A DNA stretch of 64,000 nt from Corylus avellana (lineage: Eukaryota; Streptophyta; Magnoliopsida; Fagales; Betulaceae): the NCBI RefSeq assembly GCF_901000735.1, contig NC_081545.1, forward strand, positions 5,819,540-5,883,539. The letters are read 5' to 3'. Below the pieces are notes generated by a model. The model was not told the origin of the DNA. It saw only the letters and a program-made list of their open reading frames with translations, and did not search any database. Positions 60,268 to 64,000 of this stretch are shown here, piece after piece. The translations under genes were made by a program, and so were the position numbers. Within the stretch, counting starts at the first letter, position 1, and each line of letters begins with the position of its first letter.

Positions 60268-63200
60268 TATGACTGAACTTGCACTGGGCGGCCATAAGAC
60301 TTCCTGCATGGTCACGGATCACCACACCCATTCCAATTCTTTCACATTTGCTATTGATTGCTACGTCCCAATTCACTTTCAGACGACCCACCTAAGGTGC
60401 CTTCCACCTGTTCTCCTCACTGTCCCCCTGACGTTGCTGCTCCTGACAATCTCCTCCTACAGCTTGCCCATATTCCAAAACTGCTTTAGTGACCCGCCTT
60501 ATTAATATATTTGGGTGATTAAACTGCCCCCCATAAAGCAACGCATGTTTTCGGAGCCAAATTTGTCGTGATAATCCCACAAAAATTTTTTAACTTCCTC
60601 TTCAGTACCAGTTCGCATTACTTCTTCCACGATGTTAATGAAAGCAGGCCCCTTCAATGAACTCTTCTGAAATTTTTTGCAACTTGCGCCCCATACGTCC
60701 ATAGCTGAAGGGCAGGCCCACAATATATGAGTCGATGTCTCAGCCTCCAATCCACAAACTGGACATAACGGTTCCTTTACAATTTTACGCCGCCAGAGAT
60801 TATCCCGAGTAGGTAATATATCTTGACAAGCACGCCATATAAAGTTCTTCTCCACATTTGGGATTTTTAATTTCCAAATCAGTTTCCAAACATTGCTCTT
60901 ATGCATACCCGTCGAGCACTCAGCCTTGTATCGATCTTCCACCTCTTTAGCCAAGTGATAGGCACTTCTTACAGAAAAGATGCCGTTGCCTATGCCCTTC
61001 CAAATCAACACGTCTGCTTGGTTTGTACTACTGAGCGGGATAGATTGAATAGCTGCAACTTCTTCCTTGCTGAACAAATTTCCAAGAAGATTTGAGTCCC
61101 ACCAGCCAGTGTCCTTGTCAATTAAATCACAGACCATAGACTCATGAAAATCCGGGGTTGGATCATAAAGCTGTTCGGTAAAACCACCCACTTATCATCC
61201 CAAATGCGAGTCTTAGCTCCATTGCCAATCCGCCAGAACAGTCCTTCTTGTATAAGATTCTTCGAGCTAATAATACTCCTCCAAGCGTACGAGGGCTTTG
61301 TGCCAATAGGAGCATCCAACACCTCACACCTTGGAAAATATTTAGCCTTCAAAATCCTTGCTACCAAACTATCAGGTGACTTCCATAGACGCCACACTTG
61401 TTTGGCCAAGAGTGCCATATTAAAACAGGCAAACTCTCGAAAATCCATCCCCCCCTTCTCCTTGTTGAGTCCCAACCGTCCCCAACTCAACCAATGAATT
61501 CGGCTATCATTTGTTTTATGACCTCACCAGAACTTCTGCATCAAAGAGTTAATATTGTTACATAGCACTTTTGGGATTTTAAAAACACTCATACTGTACG
61601 TCGGAATGGCTTGCACCACTGCCTTCAATAAAATCTCCTTTCCCGCCTGCGACAAAAACTTTAGCTTCCAATCATTTAGCCGTTTTTCAACCTGGTCAAT
61701 AATAGCCTTGAACTCCTTCGTTCGTGACTTCCCAACCAACGCCGAAAGTCCCAAGTAGGTGTCATATCTTTGGGTCGCCAGAATATTAGCAAGTGCTAAA
61801 ATGGCTTCCCTATCTGCAGCCGTCGTATTACGACTAAAAAATATTGCAGTTTTGGTAGCATTCAACTTTTGGCCTGAAGCTCGTTCATAGAGATTCAAGA
61901 CACTAGTCAAACAATGCAAATGTGCAACATCAGCTCTGCAAAACAATAAACTATCATCAGCAAAAAAGAGGTGATTCAGGCGGGGGCCCGTCTTTAAGGT
62001 GGAAACACCCCTCAGAGGTCCATCACGATCAGCTCAGGACAACATAGCACTAAGAGCTTCCGCATAGAGAATAAAGAGGTATGGTAAGATGGGATCGCCT
62101 TGACGTATACCCTTGGTAGGAATAATCGGCCCCACTGGGGTTCCATTAACCAAAACGGAAAATTGAGCTGTACATATGCACATCATGATAAGATTGATCC
62201 ATGTATTATCAAAACCCATCCTCATCACCGCCTCCAGAAAAGACCACTCCACCAGGTCATAAGCCTTGCTCATATCCAACTTGACCGCCATTAAACCTTT
62301 CTTCCCATTCATTCTAGATTGCATAGTGTGAAGGGTTTCATAAGCGGCCAGGATGTTATCCGTGATAAGACGCCCAGGAATAAATGCGCTTTGGAATGGT
62401 GATATTATAGCAGGCAACACCTCTTTTAACCTATTAGCCAACACCTTTGAAATCAACTTATAAAGGACATTATAAAGGCTAATAGGGCGATAATCCGACA
62501 CAGACACAGGGTTCTTAGACTTGGGTATCAGTGCTATATACGTAGAATTTAATTATTTATTCGTAACTCCAAAATTTAAAGAAAAAAGTACAGCATTGCA
62601 AACCTCCGGTCCAATCAAAGGCCAATTCTTTTGAAAAAAACAACCATTAAATCCATCCGATCCCGAGGCCTTCAGAGGGGCCATTTGATGGAGAGGGGTA
62701 CTAACATCAGCTGCCATGAAAGGTCTCAGCAGCCCCACATTCATTTCATCAGTGATTCGTCAGTCAACTGCTTCCAAACATTCCTCCATGTGATCCGGCA
62801 TTCCAAAAGTAAATAAATCTCTAAAGTAATCCACAAATGCACCCCCAATAGCTTCTTGAGACTGCATATGGTTCCCTGCCAAATCACACACCATACGGAT
62901 TGAGTTGGACTTCCTCCGCTGATTTGCATAGACGTGAAAAAACCGGGTGTTTTTATCTCCATTCCTTAGCCACTCCACCTTCGCACGTTGTTTCCACTTG
63001 GGCTCCTCTTGCTCCATTAGGGACTGCACCTTTTGTTTTATATTTGCAATTTCATCAGCATGCTCCGGTCCCTCCTTATCTTGTAAACCAGCCAAGTGAG
63101 AACTCAATTTTTTAATTTCTGTTTCGGGTCCTTTCTTTTTTTCCTGCCACCTTTTCAGCTCCACTTTGCACCTCCCAAGCTTTTTCAACAGCCCTCCCCA

Positions 63201-64000
63201 TTGGCCAACTCGTGTGTCTCGTGTATTCCATGTAGATTTTATAACTTCTGTATAGGTCCCATCCAACGCCCATGCTGCTTCATATGTGAATCTATGTACT
63301 GGTCTTCTCATTCGCCACTGTTCATTGACCACCACAAACAAAGGTAAATGATCAAAACAACAAGATCCCTCCACCAAAATTTCAGCCTGGGGAAATAAAA
63401 AACTCCATCCATCATTAACCATTGCTCTATCCAAATGTTCTTGTATAAAAGCTTCGCCCTCCCAACCATTACTCCAAGTAAATTTGTGCCCCCTGAAACC
63501 CAAGTCCACTAACTCATAGTCTGCCAAAGTAGAGTGGAATTCATCCATTAAGCTTCAATGTCTACCATTCCCACCCCAGTTTTCGGATAAAAACAGAATC
63601 TTGTTAAAGTCCCTCACACAAATCCAAGGCTTAGGATCCATAGTTGCTAGGTATCGAAGGAGACCCGATGCTTCTTTCCGTTTGCTCGCCTCCAGGTGAC
63701 CATAACAACCCGTGAATTTCCACCAACCCACCGAAGGTTTTGTGCTTACTTTCGCATTAATATGGCGCGAACTGTAATTTTGAATTTCCACCTCTACATT
63801 CTCCATCCATAGAAGCACCAATCCCCCACTTTTTCCCACACAATCAACAACTAGCATATTGGGAAAACCCAAACTGCTTCGAATCCGCTCCATTTTAGCT
63901 TTCCTTAGAATGGTTTCCATAAGGAATACCAATTCGGGTTTCTTTACCTTCACCAACCGGCAAAGTTCTCGAACTGTCAGGGGTTCCCAAGCCCCAGGCA
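60268..64000 (-). mobile_element. LINE (copy B), uninterrupted, running off the window
   Basis: This holds RNase H remnant, zinc-binding domain, RT and endonuclease in one block, without the LTR element. The empty target site AGTGC is at 61411-61415. Frame breaks match those of copy A, and a few substitutions were seen (for example near 61529, 61561, 62066 and 62192). Confidence 0.9.

Larger units (their letters stand above)
35878..64000. repeat. Large tandem duplication, unit 16,139 bp in copy A
   Basis: Sequence from 35878 recurs from 52017 at a constant offset of 16139 up to the N gap. The offset becomes 18159 after the gap (which hides 2120 bp) and 12426 after the 5.7-kb insertion found only in copy A. 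About a dozen substitutions were seen over roughly 9.9 kb of comparable sequence. Copy B is cut by the window end, equal to 51574 in copy A. Confidence 0.95.

Overview
The window is nuclear DNA of a flowering plant, most likely a woody eudicot. It shows plant CC-NB-ARC-LRR (CNL) resistance genes, plant-type GT-AG introns, Tat and Athila Ty3/gypsy retrotransposons, a plant L1-type LINE, a CACTA transposon, and AT-rich spacers. The species cannot be read from the sequence; a Fagales-like tree is a guess.

Region 1 (1-18.6 kb) is an NLR cluster on the + strand. One gene looks intact: a two-exon CNL at 164-5474 predicted to encode 1119 residues. Its 3' end is repeated in tandem just downstream. 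A second paralogue (11061-18578) is a pseudogene with a truncated first exon, a frameshift, a stop and a CACTA transposon in the LRR region; the transposon's far end and about 0.9 kb of LRR are gone. Between the two NLRs lie broken, intron-containing pieces of three unrelated housekeeping genes (COG3, an ACR11/12-type ACT-repeat protein, EBP1) and a miniature LTR retrotransposon.

Region 2 (18.7-40.7 kb) is a nest of retroelements. A minus-strand non-autonomous LTR element holds a hAT MITE and runs into a 100-N gap. Beyond the gap is a minus-strand Tat gypsy element (about 20570-40737) with a spliced antisense extra ORF and a 70-bp tandem array. Its gag is split by a minus-strand Athila element (30201-39375, TSD CTCCA). 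The Athila 3' LTR is itself split by an oppositely oriented solo LTR (31374-32713, TSD ATCTC). All coding parts carry stops or frameshifts.

Region 3 (35878-64000) is a tandem duplication with a 16,139-bp unit: copy A is 35878-52016 and copy B starts at 52017 and runs off the window. Each copy holds part of the Athila element, the Tat 5' end, a third NLR remnant cut in its P-loop, and a minus-strand LINE fused to it. Copy A has a 100-N gap where copy B has 2120 bp, and a 5.7-kb gag-only LTR element (43257-48984, TSD AGTGC) where copy B has the empty site. The copies are otherwise almost identical, while the inserted element's two LTRs differ by a few percent. That conflict, the breakpoint structure, and a hairpin shared with covariation by two element families are the most notable observations. 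The only gene likely to make a working host protein is the first NLR.
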